Positions 10,930 through 21,250 of a stretch of DNA of 64,000 nt are shown here, one piece after another (positions within the stretch are counted from its first letter, which is position 1; each line of letters opens with the position of its first letter). The stretch is from Charina bottae (Eukaryota; Chordata; Lepidosauria; Squamata; Charinaidae), in assembly GCA_023362775.1 (NCBI GenBank), contig JALMGJ010000008.1, positions 34,459,001-34,523,000 on the forward strand, given 5' to 3'. The translations under genes were made by a program, and so were the position numbers. The notes below the pieces were generated by a model. The model saw only the letters and a list, made by a program, of their open reading frames with translations. It was not told the DNA's origin and searched no databases.

Positions 10930-11115
10930 CAGGAAAGTATACAGGGCATCCCTCCTCCCAATGTTTTCTCATAACAAAAATTCTATGAAGTCGGTTGGGC
11001 TGAGAAACTGATTGGGCCAAAGTTACCCACTGAGATCCCATAGCTGAGGGTAGACTTCAACCTAAGTCTCTTTGGCCTTAGTCCAAAACCTTAACCACTA
11101 AATAACACCAACTCT
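10930..11115 (-). mobile_element. Old tRNA-derived SINE, antisense
   Basis: On the minus strand, the end at about 11115-11060 reads like a SINE tRNA head ('gttggtgttatttagtgg', 'ttaaggttttggacta'). The body 'ttgggccaaagttaccca' appears on the plus strand as part of the same repeat type. It is strongly diverged. Confidence 0.45.
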
Positions 11116-11344
11116 CTTTTAGGCTTATTCTGTCTCATGTATCCTCAGGTCCCCATTTTTTTCCCAATTTCAAGTTTGTTTTCTTGCAATACTGTATCAG
11201 TTTGACTTTTTTTTTTTTTTTAAAAAAAGAAGTCTATATGAATATTTGTATGCATTTTCATGCTCATTTAAATGTTTCCATGCAAATTTCCTTACTGTGA
11301 TATATTGGTATGTTAATTATAGATTTTTGTGTTCATTTTTGCTA

Positions 11345-11772
11345 AAATTTATTTTATTTATTTATTGTTCATATTTCTATTACCGCCCATCTCCCCCAAT
11401 GGGGGACTCTGGAAGGTTTACAATAAAATCAACAGTTAAAAAAGATACAAATATAAAATCAACTATTATAAATACAAATAAATAATATAAATATAAATAT
11501 AAATATAAATATAAATATAAATATAAATATAAATATAAATATAAATATAAATATAAATATAAATATAAATATAAATATAAATAATATAAATATACATATA
11601 AATATTATAAATAAAAATCTATAAAATCCAAGTGGGAATATAATGTCGTATAGTAGGGAGGATACTACGGTGCCAGCCACCCCCAGGAGGAGCTGTTACC
11701 TTTCCCATCCCAAGCAAGGCAGCAGAACCAGGTCTTCAGATTCTTCCGGAAGGCCGGGAGCGAGGGGGCCGT
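11345..11772 (-). mobile_element. L2-type LINE 3' end
   Basis: The plus strand shows 'accgcccatctcccccaa', an AT-rich expansion and then 'cagaaccaggtcttcag'. This is the same order as the 3' end of the larger L2 at 59478-62112. The last codons of the L2 ORF are recognisable in antisense near 11700-11770. It is 5'-truncated just inside the ORF. It differs from the larger copy by the expanded (AAATAT)n block. Confidence 0.75.
11480..11600. repeat. (AAATAT)n microsatellite in an L2 3' UTR
   Basis: About 18 imperfect copies of a taaata/aaatat hexamer occur. The minus strand yields an artificial Ile-Phe repeat frame, which is not a gene. The larger L2 copy has only a short AT-rich run at the same place. 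Confidence 0.9.
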
Positions 11773-12069
11773 ATTTAAATAAATAATTTAATTTTAAATA
11801 ATATTTTTTAAAAATACATTTTTTTAAAAAAATGGCAGACTGTATTGCATAATTTGGAGTATAAATATCAAAGATTAACTGCCTATCAAAGTATACATCT
11901 GTTAAGAGAGGGCAAATTAGATAGGCTCGCATTAAAATACAAACTGAATACACCTCTACTTCAGAAAATGGATAAAACAGTGAGTTAGATCCAAGACTGT
12001 CAAAAATAAGCAGAACCACCAGATTCATCCTTAGCCTGCATGGCCTCATAAACTCCTTGTGTTTTCTTT

Positions 12070-13253
12070 TAGGGCAAGGGTCGGAAATGGCGGCTCGCGA
12101 GCCAAATGCGGCTCTTTGGCCCCTTGAGTGTGGCTCTTCCGCAGGCAGGCGTGGCGGGCGTGGCGCGGCAGCGAGTGTGGCGGGGCAGGCGCAGCAGCGG
12201 GCATGGTGTGCGTTGCTGTGGGCATACCCCTGGCAACCTGGCAGCCGTCTCCGGCAGCCATCTTGACGACGGGCAGGCCTTTCCAAACTGTGTCGCGTGA
12301 CAAGCCGGAAGCGCTGAAGCGAGTGGAAATTCTCCGCGCCAATCAGCTGTGCGTCGGGAAGCCTGGCAGCCTGCACGCGCGATTTTTGCCTCCCTGCCGG
12401 AACCGAGGGCATTTTCGGGGTCCCCGGAGCCTGCCCTTTCGAAGGGGCAGCGGCAGCAGCAGCAGCAGTGCTGCCCCTTCGAAATGGCAGGCTCCGGGGA
12501 CCCTGAAAATGCCCTCAGTTTAGGCAGGGAGGCTGCGCGCAAGCGGCGCTCAGCTGTTCTGCAGGGAGAATTTCCACCCCAGGGCAGCGTGTGCATGTGG
12601 GGAGGGGAGGTTTCTGCCTCCCTGCCGGAACCGAGGGCATTTTCGGGGTCCCCGGAGCCTGCCCTTTCGAAGGGGCAGTGGCAGCAGCAGCAGCACTGGC
12701 AGGGAGGCAGAATCCTCCCCTCCCCATATGCACACGCTGCCCTGGGGTGGAAATTCTCCCCACAGAACAGCTGGCGCAGCTTGCGCGCAGCCTCCCTGCT
12801 TAAACTGAGGGCATTTTCGGGGTCCCCGGAGCCTGCCCTTTCGAAGGGGCAGCACTGCTGCTGCTGCTGCCGCTGCCCCTTCGAAAGGGCAGGCTCCGGG
12901 GACTCCGAAAATGCCCTCGGTTCCGGCAGGGAGGCAAAAATCGCGCGTGCAGGCTGCCGGGCTTCCCGACGCACAGCTGATTGGCGCGGAGAATTTCCAC
13001 TCGCTTCAGCGCTTCCGGCTTGTCACGCGACACAGTTTGGAAAGCCCTGCCCGTCGTCAAGATGGCTGCCGGAGACGGCTGCCAGGTTGCCAGGGGTATG
13101 CCCACAGCAACGCACACCATGCCCGCTGCCGCGCCTGCCCCGCCACACTCGCTGCCGCGCCACGCCCGCCACGCCTGCCTGCGGAAGAGCCACACTCAAG
13201 GGGCCAAAGAGCCGCATTTGGCTCGCGAGCCGCCATTTCCGACCCTTGCCCTA
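12070..13253. mobile_element. Giant GC-rich foldback element (hAT-like ends)
   Basis: Two arms of about 556 bp (12070-12626 and 12698-13253) are inverted copies of each other around a 71-bp spacer. Both outer ends read TAGGGCAAGGGTCGG going inward, followed by 'ggcggctcgcgagcc' and 'gcggctctttggccc'. Each arm has its own smaller hairpins built on 'cctgcc' / 'ctttcgaagg' and short CAG runs. GC and CpG are far above the AT-rich surroundings. The inverted structure explains why both strands carry nearly identical 301-residue open frames (12349-13254 plus, 12069-12974 minus), which are not genes. The ends resemble non-autonomous hAT transposons, but no 8-bp TSD was found. Confidence 0.75.
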
Positions 13254-14602
13254 GGCTGTATCTGCAGAAATTTCCATTTATATTCAAGAAACAGAAGACT
13301 CATATTCCTCTGAGTTCCATACAATACTGATGGGGAGAAAGGAATCCCACTGAGAAACAGACCACAAGGACTAATTCTCAGGTTGCAATATATGTTTATC
13401 CTTCTTTTCAGAGTTCCCTCTTCTCTGGGAATAAGCCAGAAGTTCCCTTCTTTTTTGTTAATCCTCCCTCCTTGTTTGTCACAAGGGAAGCTTTCATTTT
13501 TATTCTGTTCCCATATGAAAGAAAATATAATGCTTTTCTGTTTATATTGAGAGTACCTATATAATGATCTTTGGTTTTATTGACTTTGAATTCCTAAGAT
13601 TGACAAACCAAATCATCATCTCTATGTCTCTCCAAGCCCTGAAAATCTTTCCCTTAGTTACTCAAGTGACTTTCCCCCCCACCCAGGCCTGCCATCATCC
13701 CCTTGCTCAGTTTTTCAGGATGATTAAAACATAATGGAAACAGAGCAGGTGAACATCCAGTTCAACAGTTACAACCCTGGAAATAACGCATCTCAAATGA
13801 TAGAGGAGTAAGGCATATCTGATTGCTTTGATTGTCTATCACTAAGTATCCATTTGGAACTTTTTAGGGTTGAATGTTCCTGGGGGTTTGATTGTTTATA
13901 CTCCAGTGTTTGTAACTGAAATCTACAAACCATTTAATAAAAAGAAAAAGTAATAAAAATGGGTATTTCTGAACAAAACCCAGAGAGCAGAGAACACAAG
14001 GAAGAACATTTACATCCCCAAATTAGAATTATTCAGCAGTCTCATAATTCAGTGGCATGAGTGGATGAAATGTTAGATACATCTGACAATACATCACTGC
14101 CTTTTTTCCCATAATTGCTCTGTTTGTCAGGTTCTCTTCACTTCCTAGTGAGCACATATTCATTTCTGACACAGCCCTCTTCATTTTACATACACATTGC
14201 AAACAAAAGAAGTTCACTCTTGTGTAATCTAAAGCCAATGGAAGCTTCCTGATACTTTTTCTAATTTTGTTTCTTTGTTTATCCATAATCAAAAAGGACT
14301 CCTGACAGTTAACAACAACAAGAATATTAAAAACAAAAATAGAAAACCTGTAACACAGTAAAAATCTATAAACCCTGATGGTGTCAACCCATCATCTTCT
14401 CCGGAAAAAATTGGTTTTCACCAGCTTTCAAAAACTTGAGAGGGTGCCTGATAAGCTTTTCTCAGATGGATGGCTATTCATAAAACAGTGGCCACAGCTG
14501 AGAAGTCTGCAATTTTTCAGACTTTCCATCTTAGACAACAATAATTTAGGCAGCAATATGGGTTGTATTTTTCATTTTGTTTTTGTTTTATGTATGTACT
14601 GT
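13254..14602. other. No recognised feature
   Basis: AT-rich DNA. The open frames at 14029-14292 and 14378-14635 lack domains. Confidence 0.4.
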
Positions 14603-14715
14603 ATGTGCCTTCAAGTCAGTCATGACTCCTGGTGACTTCCTGGACAAGTCCATGCAGTTTTCTTGGCAGCGTTTTTCAGAAATGTTTTGCCCTTGCCTTC
14701 TTCTTGGAGCTGAGT
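14603..14715 (-). mobile_element. Sauria-type SINE, 3' half, antisense
   Basis: 'cttcaagtcagtcatgactc', 'ctggacaagtccatgcag' and 'ttttcttggcagcg' are the reverse complement of the SINE 3' half seen at 5651-5914. No tRNA head is present. Confidence 0.6.
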
Positions 14716-15350
14716 TATGAGTAGACATTTATAGCATTGAATTACCTTGAAAAAATGTCAATGTACATCTCATAACTTTACATTTGCTTTAATGGTTTTC
14801 CAGGTCATTTACACATGTGTGTGCATACATAGCTGCTTTGCTTCACCAACACTTCCATTGGACATATACTCTGCACACCCACTTGTGGGAAGCATAGTTT
14901 TCCATTGATTTTGGCTATATATTGAATTTTTTATTTCCTAATCTTTTAAGAACCAGAACAGGGTCCCAATACAGAATAGGAAATCAGAAGGGTGAGGTAA
15001 GGACATTATGTTCATATTCATTCAGATGCTACCTTTTAGCAAAATCATCTCCCTAAAGTAATGTAAAAAATATAATGTTCAAGATAAAATGACATTACCT
15101 AAAAAGGGTATTTTGTGTCCTTCATTTCTTGTGCCTCCTCATTTGTTATAGACAAGAGACTAGGACCATTACTAGAAAGTTCTTGACAATCATGTTCCAT
15201 TCATTAGGATGGGAAGGATGGAAATTAAATTTAGATAGGCTGTTGGCAGGGGGAGGGATCACTGAAGCATCTGGCATTTTCCTGAATGCCACAGAAGTAC
15301 AGAAACAATGTCTCACTGTGGTCCCAATTACATCATTTTTGATAGATAGC
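14716..15350. other. No recognised feature
   Basis: AT-rich sequence. A small open frame at 15129-15371 runs into the LTR that follows and is not a credible gene. Confidence 0.4.
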
Positions 15351-15616
15351 TGTAAAGGTATGTGGGAATGACCTTGGCAGACAGGAGGAATAGCTGCAGG
15401 CTAGACAACAGTCTGATAAATGAAATTTGAATCTGAAAGAGGAGGAATGGCGAAAGCATCTCAGAAGGGATCCTCCCTAGGTTTCGGGAGAGTAAAAGTG
15501 AGGGATGGGAGGGGTACTTTCAGACTTGCAAGGTTCTGTTAATGTAACCTTACAATAAAGGTAGAGCTAGGACTCCTGGCTGTGTTTCTTGTCTGGACTG
15601 CCTTGCAAGGCTAACA
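15351..15616 (+). mobile_element. Solo LTR, family A, copy 2
   Basis: It starts TGTAAAGGTATGTGGGAATG and ends GGCTAACA. A polyadenylation signal (aataaagg) lies about 65 bp before the 3' end. Flanks atagc (15346-15350) and ataac (15617-15621) match at four of five positions, consistent with a 5-bp TSD. It aligns with copies at 402-638 and 19455-19723. No coding interior is present. Confidence 0.75.
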
Positions 15617-15770
15617 ATAACAGTGTAGTGGCAACATGATGCATCACAGGGCACTGTCTATAGCAGCAGGAGCTATAGGTGATGCAACTCTCTTTGTGTT
15701 TAGAATGTAGAGTTGTCAGACTCTTCACTCCTTTCATCAACCTGGCATTTTATAGAGCACTATAAATTCT

Positions 15771-16051
15771 GAGAGAGCCAGTTTGGTGTAGTGGGTAAGG
15801 CACTGGGCTAGAAAACAGGAGACCATGAGTTCTAGTCCTGGCTTAGGCATGAAGCCAGCTGGGTGACCTTTGGCCAGTTACTCTCTCTCAGCTCTCGGAA
15901 GAAGGCAATGGCAAACCATTTCCAAAAAACCTTGCCAAGAAAACTGCAGGGACTTGTCCAGGCAGTCTCCAAGAATCAGACACAATTGAATGAATGAATG
16001 AATGAATGAGAATAATAACAACAACAACAACAACAACAACAATAATAATAA
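15771..16051 (+). mobile_element. Sauria-type tRNA SINE with BovB-like tail
   Basis: The tRNA-like head is 'gccagtttggtgtagtgg' with B-box-like 'gagttctagtcctggc'. The body has 'gggtgacctttggccagt' and the 3' part 'gggacttgtccaggcagtct'. The tail is compound: (AATG)n at about 15990-16010, then (AAC)n and (AAT)n to 16051. Confidence 0.85.
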
Positions 16052-16191
16052 TGCCTTTAATCATCACAGAGCTTTCCATTTCAGATTCAGCCTTTTTGTA
16101 GGGATTCCTCTTTACCTCATTCCATCATGGAATTCAATTAGAATTAGCCTATATCAGATGGATTGATGAATATATTCATCATCCTCTAGGT

Positions 16192-16260
16192 CAGTGTTTC
16201 TCAGCCTTGGCGACTTTCAGATGTGTGGACTTCAATTCCCAGAATTCCCCAGCCAGCAAG
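16192..16260. mobile_element. CAGTGTTTCTC-type MITE, one arm
   Basis: 'cagtgtttctcagccttggc', 'agatgtgtggacttcaatt' and 'cccagaattccccagcca' match the left arm of the palindromic MITE at 34000-34129. The right arm is missing. Confidence 0.7.
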
Positions 16261-16617
16261 TATTTCAGTAATAAAACCTCAGTCTGGAGGTTTTATTATT
16301 ATTATGTGGAGGAAAACAAGGAAGTATACTCTCATCTGATTCAAAAATAGATCTTACTCATTTCAGGAAGCCATAATTCTAGAATTGATACAGAACTGCA
16401 GCAAAGATTGCATCCTATGTATATTTACCTGGGAATACACTGAGCACTGTAGGATATAATTCTGAGAACTCAACACAAAGAAGTGGGTTGTACAATAGGA
16501 GATAAGTATTAGAATAATCTGGATAGATATGCATCAGATGGCTTGATAAAATCTAAGAAGGAACAATACTGTACAAACTTTCCTTGCTCTCAGTTGATCT
16601 CAGTGAGACCTGAATAA
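16261..16617. other. No recognised feature
   Basis: AT-rich spacer between a MITE arm and a SINE. Nothing was assigned. Confidence 0.4.
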
Positions 16618-16763
16618 AAAGGTAAAGGTTCCCCCCGCACATTTGTGCAGTCGTGTCCGACTCTAGGGGCCGGTGCTCATCTCTGTTAGCCGAAGAGCCA
16701 GCGTTGCCCGAAGACGCTTCCACGGTCATGTGGCCGCATGACACGCGCGGAAAGCTGTTACCT
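16618..16763 (-). mobile_element. tRNA-derived squamate SINE (family B), 3' half
   Basis: The plus strand reads 'aaaggtaaaggttcccc', 'gactctaggggccggtgctc' and 'gtcatgtggccgcatgaca'. This is the reverse complement of the 3' half of the full copies at 17882-18218 and 20798-21135. It is truncated before the tRNA head. Confidence 0.8.
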
Positions 16764-17869
16764 ACTAGACATGCACAAAATTATAATGATCTGAATTATA
16801 GCTAAAATAAAATGAAATACTTTTGAAAGTAGTAAAACATTCCTTTGAAAATTTTAAAAGGAAGTTAAATTTGATGTGTTCATTTCAGATACGCCTTGTT
16901 GATTTGGAACAACACAGTTTACTCATTCTCGTTTTTATAAATATTATTGTAGCTCCTGAAATACAAGTCCACATCATTCAGATAATATTAACCCAAACTT
17001 TTTGCTATTGGTATTCACAGTGTAATGAACATGGAATATATTCTCATGTTTCCATATTTCTGATAATGTTTCCTGTGTCTCATTCCCTCCAGCCCTATTC
17101 AGATGAATATGATCCTATGATACAATCTGGAAAATTACTAAATTCTTTGTGTGCCTTAGTAAGAACAAGTAACAAGAGAAAATCAAATAGCCTTTGCAGA
17201 TAAACATCAAATAATATGTTCTCATCACTCCCCATTCTATCAACTTGTTTATAAAGTAATATACTAATGCCTCAGCAATAATGGAACTTTGGCGAGATAA
17301 CAGGTAGTTTGAGGAAGGCACATAACAGCAGATTACAGAAAAAGCTTGAGGAAACTCACCAGTGCAAAATTTTGCTGCAGAAAAACAGGCTGACAGTCAG
17401 TCACGGCCACTTCTAGAATGTTTCATTCCATTCTTACTCTATCCCACCACCTAAGATCTTCCTTTTCTTCTTCCCTCACTAGTTAGGCATAGTATTATTT
17501 TCTCTTCACTTATATTTTAAAAAACCAACCAATTTATGAAAGCGGGAGAGATGGAAAAGGCAAGGCAGGTTAGATATTCAAGTAACTTAACAAGGATAAA
17601 GTGAAAATAGGAATGAAGATGATGACCAAAATTTTTTTTAAAAAAAAATCAATTGGTTATAATGTTACATCATTGCTAATAGACTTCCTAGGTTGCCCCA
17701 AGCATTTGCTGCCTATTTTTTATTGTCTGATAGGAGTTCCACTATAACATATAATGAGCTGAAATTCTGTGTGGTGCCATTGGGGAAGATGCTGGTTCCT
17801 ACAAAATGTTAGCAATAACTATTTTTCTCCTCAAATTGTTTAGAATATTTAGGGTAATTTTATAGAGGT
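16764..17869. other. No recognised feature
   Basis: AT-rich. A 126-codon open frame at 16823-17203 has no recognisable domain, and its composition is that of the AT-rich background, so it is not called. Confidence 0.4.
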
Positions 17870-17881
17870 TTTTGATTTGTA

Positions 17882-18218
17882 GGTAAAGGTAAAGGTTTTC
17901 CCCTGCACAGTCTTGTCTGACTCTAGGGGCCAGTGCTCATCTCCATTTCTTAGCCAAAGAGCCAGCGCTGTCCGAAGATGCTTCTGCGGTCATGTGTCCG
18001 GCATGACGTGCGCAGAACGCTGTTACCATCCCACTGAAGTGGTACCTATTTATCTACTTGCATTTGCATGCTTTTGAATTTGGCGAGAAGGTTTTTGAAG
18101 GTTGGCGAGAGCTGGGGCAAGTGCGGAAGCTCACTCCATCATGCAGCACTTGGGTCTTGAACTGCAGACCTTCCGGTCCACAAGTCTGGCGTCTTAACCA
18201 CTGAGCCATCGCGCCCCC
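17882..18218 (-). mobile_element. Full-length tRNA-derived SINE (family B)
   Basis: It is flanked by an exact 12-bp TSD, TTTTGATTTGTA at 17870-17881 and 18219-18230. On the minus strand it begins with a tRNA-like head ('ggctcagtggttaagacg' with B-box-like wording) and ends with 'aacctttacctttaccta'. The exact TSD marks target-primed insertion. The partner LINE is not proven; an L2-like or BovB element is possible. Confidence 0.9.
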
Positions 18219-18230
18219 TTTTGATTTGTA

Positions 18231-19353
18231 CATACCGTATTTATCTTATTTCTACTTAGGTTTGATGTGCTTGTTATATCGTTTTATACGCTTGATTCTC
18301 CCACAATAAATACCTATCTGTGAATCTCTCTTTGTAACCCCCATGATCTTGCCACTTTTCAAAAGATTGTGATTGGGGCCACCAATGACAAGGGTCACTG
18401 CGATTTGTGGACAGCCCTGTTATTCCCAGAATTCATTGCTTCTCCTCCTTACCAAAACATTATGTGAACGTTTGTGATGTTGACACATTCAGTGTACACA
18501 CACACACACACACAGAAGGATTAATTTCTCTACTCAATCCCCACGATGTACATTATTAGTGGGAAATGCATGATTCTTTTATGAGCCATAACTCTATTAT
18601 TTTTTTAAAATCAATTTTCATTCTTTTTCTGTTATTTTTTTATAAAATGCCCTCTATGTTATCATGTAGTTATTGTGGCTTTCTTGTCCCTATTTCTTTC
18701 TAGGTTTCTTTATAACTTATCACTTAAATGAGTGTGGTTTTATGTTTTATATAGCAGGCTTGCCCTCCCTAGCACAAAGAAAGGCAAAATTGGGGAAGCT
18801 TATTAAATAATTAAAAAGCCTCCATCCAACAGGCTTTCTTCTCTGGCTGAGTTCGTCTATGAACTTAGGCCACAGTCATATGTACACTTATCTGGACATT
18901 GCTCATTAGTATATAAATCCCCGTGAGTTGTGACCAGTGACCAGTATAGAAATGTTATGATTAATAAATACATAAGTTTATAAGCAAGCAGGGAAGATAT
19001 CATTCTATTTGTTTTTGCCAGATAACGATTGTATATTTGTATTGGCTTTAGAAGTTATTTTGAATTAACAGAATAATCGGGGTGGGGGGAGGGAGAGTTA
19101 GAGTTTTTTAAAACTATTTTCATTTATCAAATGCTGTGGTGCATGCAGCCATGAAAAAGGATTGCAATGTAAGTTGAATATGGCAAACTTGCATGTATGG
19201 GGTTATAAATCAGACACACATCAGCTGTCTTCTTTTGGGTGTACAAAGCCATTCTACTGGTATGAAATGGATGTTGAGCTTCTGGAATGTAGCATATGTA
19301 ACATAGAAGGTGGAGTTAGTTATCCTTCTGTTTCCATCATTGGCTTTCTGACA
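18231..19353. other. No recognised gene; (CA)n at 18494-18514
   Basis: AT-rich sequence with one short CA microsatellite. No gene or repeat family was recognised. Confidence 0.45.
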
Positions 19354-19412
19354 TAAAGAGTCCCCCGATTGGGGGAGATGGGCAGTCATATAAATTTAAA
19401 TAATAAATAAAA
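19354..19412 (+). mobile_element. Very short L2-type LINE 3' end
   Basis: 'gagtcccccgattggggg', 'agatgggcagtcatataaat' and an AAAT-type tail match the terminal hairpin and tail of the L2 at 59478-62112 (minus). Only the last 60 bp were inserted. Confidence 0.65.
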
Positions 19413-19454
19413 TGGCTGAGTTCACCTATCATATTAAGTCATAAAGTATGGATT

Positions 19455-19723
19455 TGTTAGCCCTTTGAGGTAGTCCAGACAAGAAGCACAACCACGAGTA
19501 CTAACTCTATCTTTATTGTAAGGTTACATTAACAGAATCTTGCAAGACTGAAAGTATTTATCCCCTCCTTTCCTTTTACTCTCCAGAAAACTAGGGAGGG
19601 TCCCTTCTGAAATGCTTCCCAAGCCTTCTCTCCTTCTGTAGGCTGCAATAACTTGTACATGCCAGTTGTGCAGTCTGTGGCTCTTCCTCCTGTCTTCCAA
19701 GGTCATTCCCACATACCATTACA
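19455..19723 (-). mobile_element. Solo LTR, family A, copy 3, with exact TSD
   Basis: On the plus strand it begins TGTTAGCC and ends CCATTACA, the reverse complement of the family ends TGTAATGG...GGCTAACA. The antisense polyadenylation signal is at about 19513. An exact 5-bp TSD GGATT occupies 19450-19454 and 19980-19984. The right TSD is displaced because a hAT MITE inserted exactly at the LTR end. This copy fixes the family boundaries. Confidence 0.85.
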
Positions 19724-19724
19724 G

Positions 19725-19972
19725 AAGGGCTTTCCAAAGTTTTCCCGCGGCGACACACCAACCGCCTTTGGTGTGTCGCCGCAGGAAAACCCAGAAGTGC
19801 TGCCATTGCGGCAGTGCGCAAAAACCCGGAAGCGCTGCTGCGGGTTGGTGTGTCGCCGCGGGAAAACCCGGAAGCGCTGATGATGATCAGCGCTTCCGGG
19901 TTCTGTGGCGACACCCCAGACTGTGTGTGGCGACACACTTTTGTGTCGCGACACACAGTTTGGAAAGCTCTG
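19725..19972. mobile_element. hAT-type MITE, family C, nested at LTR end
   Basis: It is flanked by an exact 8-bp TSD CATTACAG (19717-19724 and 19973-19980), the hallmark of hAT. The right end reads 'tttggaaagctctg', the inverse of CAGAGCTTTCCAAA; the left end is AAGGGCTTTCCAAAG. The interior is CpG-rich with 'gtgtcgccgcggg' and repeated 'cccggaagcgctg' pieces in both orientations. Overlapping open frames on both strands inside it are not genes. Confidence 0.9.
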
Positions 19973-20099
19973 CATTACAGGATTACAAACCACAATAACG
20001 TTTCACACATACTAAATTAAATCCAAGCACAACATAATATGGCTTAGTACAATATGATAATGAATCACTTAATATACATTGAGTGCTAGAGTAAGGTAA

Positions 20100-21250
20100 G
20101 TAAGAAAAAAGACAAAGACCGAACCTGACCGAACACAAGATAGAGCCGCAGTTAAGGCCTACCTTGTGGCGGTACGAGCAGCGAAACGTCAATATTCCTC
20201 TGCTCTTATTGCATCTGCAGAATGCCACCCGACGGCCCTATTTAAGATCACTCGATCCCTTTAGGGAAGGTGGGTTCTGAGACCCACCTACAGGGCCGTG
20301 CAGAGGAGTTTGCTATGCATCTGCAGGATAAAATCGTTCGGAACCGTTAGACTCCAAGCGTGAGACAGGATCTGGGGAGATACCGGAGAAGCGTACTTAC
20401 CCAGTTATCTGGGAACAATTTGATTCTGTTCGACCTGAGGCAGTGGACAGGATCCTCTGGACAGCAAATGCCACCACTTGTCATCTAGATCCTTGTCCCT
20501 CCTGGCTGGTGAAAGCTGCTCGGGAAGTGACATGTGGCTGGGTCCAGGCGATGGTGAATGCATCCTTGAGAGCGGGAGTGTTTCCAAATGCCTTTAAGGA
20601 GGCATTGGTTCACCCACTCCTCAAGAAACCATATCTGGACCCTATTGTACTAGACAATTTTCATCCAGTCACCCACCTCCCCTTTTTGGGGAAGGTGATG
20701 TGTAGAAAGTGGTGATGTAGCAACTCCAGAGGATTCTGGATGAAACAGATTATCTAGACCCCTTTCAGTCAGGTTTCAGACCCGGATATGGGACAGATAA
20801 GGGGGCATGGTGGCTCAGCGGGTAAGATGCCAGGCTTGTCGATCAGAAGATTGCAAGTTTGGAGGTTCGAGTCCCTAGCCCCACGTGATGGAGTGAGCTC
20901 CCGCACTCGTCCCAGCTCTTGCCAACCTAGCAATTCGAAAGCATGCAAATGCAAGTAGATTAATAGGTACCACTTTGGTGGGATGGTAACAGCGTTCCGC
21001 ATGCATCATGCCAGTCACATGACCGTGGAAGCGTCTTTGGACAGCACTGGCTCTTCGTCTAACAAACGGAGATGAGCACCAGCCCCTAAAGTCGGAAACG
21101 ACTGCACAAATGTACGAGGGGAACCTTTACCTTTTTATGGGACAGAAACGGCATTGGTCACACTTATGGATGATCTCTGGAGAGGGTGGGATGGGGGCAG
21201 TGCATCCATCCTTGCTCTTCTTGACCTCTCAGTGGCTTTCAATACCACAT
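20100..21250 (+). pseudogene. L2-type LINE ORF fragment, split by a SINE
   Basis: Codons for VAVRAAKRQYS, then ATTCHLDPCPSWLVKAAREV, CGWVQAMVNA and FKEALVHPLLKKPYLDP and DETDYLDPFQSGFRPG are visible in order. Translation then resumes after the SINE with GTETALVTLMDDLW and SILALLDLSVAFNT. These correspond to the linker and first half of RT of the L2 at 59685-62111, including the LDLSVAFDT block that holds the first catalytic Asp. It has several frameshifts and is truncated on both sides. It is an old copy. Confidence 0.8.
20798..21135 (+). mobile_element. Full-length tRNA-derived SINE (family B) inside L2
   Basis: It is flanked by an 11-bp TSD, TATGGGACAGA at 20787-20797 and 21136-21146. The head 'ggcatggtggctcagcgggt' and 'ggttcgagtccctagcc' looks like tRNA A and B boxes. 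The end is 'ggggaacctttaccttttt'. The L2 reading resumes exactly after it. A box-like promoter elements belong to the SINE, so this is not a tRNA gene. Confidence 0.9.

Noticed and set aside
11459..11680. Minus-strand frame with a long Ile-Phe repeat
   Set aside because: It is the translation of an AT hexamer microsatellite.
11696..12412. 238-codon minus-strand frame
   Set aside because: It crosses the boundary between an L2 fragment, AT-rich DNA and the foldback element, so it is not a gene unit.
12070..13253. CpG island promoter of a host gene
   Set aside because: The CpG-rich block is a mobile foldback element and no exon follows on either side.
12069..13254. Two 301-codon open frames on opposite strands with almost the same protein, plus other long frames
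   Set aside because: They follow from the inverted-repeat symmetry and high GC of the foldback element; no domain, no start context and no codon-bias change.
19591..20020. Several overlapping frames of 60-121 codons on both strands
   Set aside because: They lie in a solo LTR and a CpG-rich MITE and have no domain.
20820..20890. tRNA-like sequence with A and B boxes
   Set aside because: It is the head of a SINE with TSDs, not a tRNA gene. The same holds for 22433-22510, 5651-5730 and 15771-15850.
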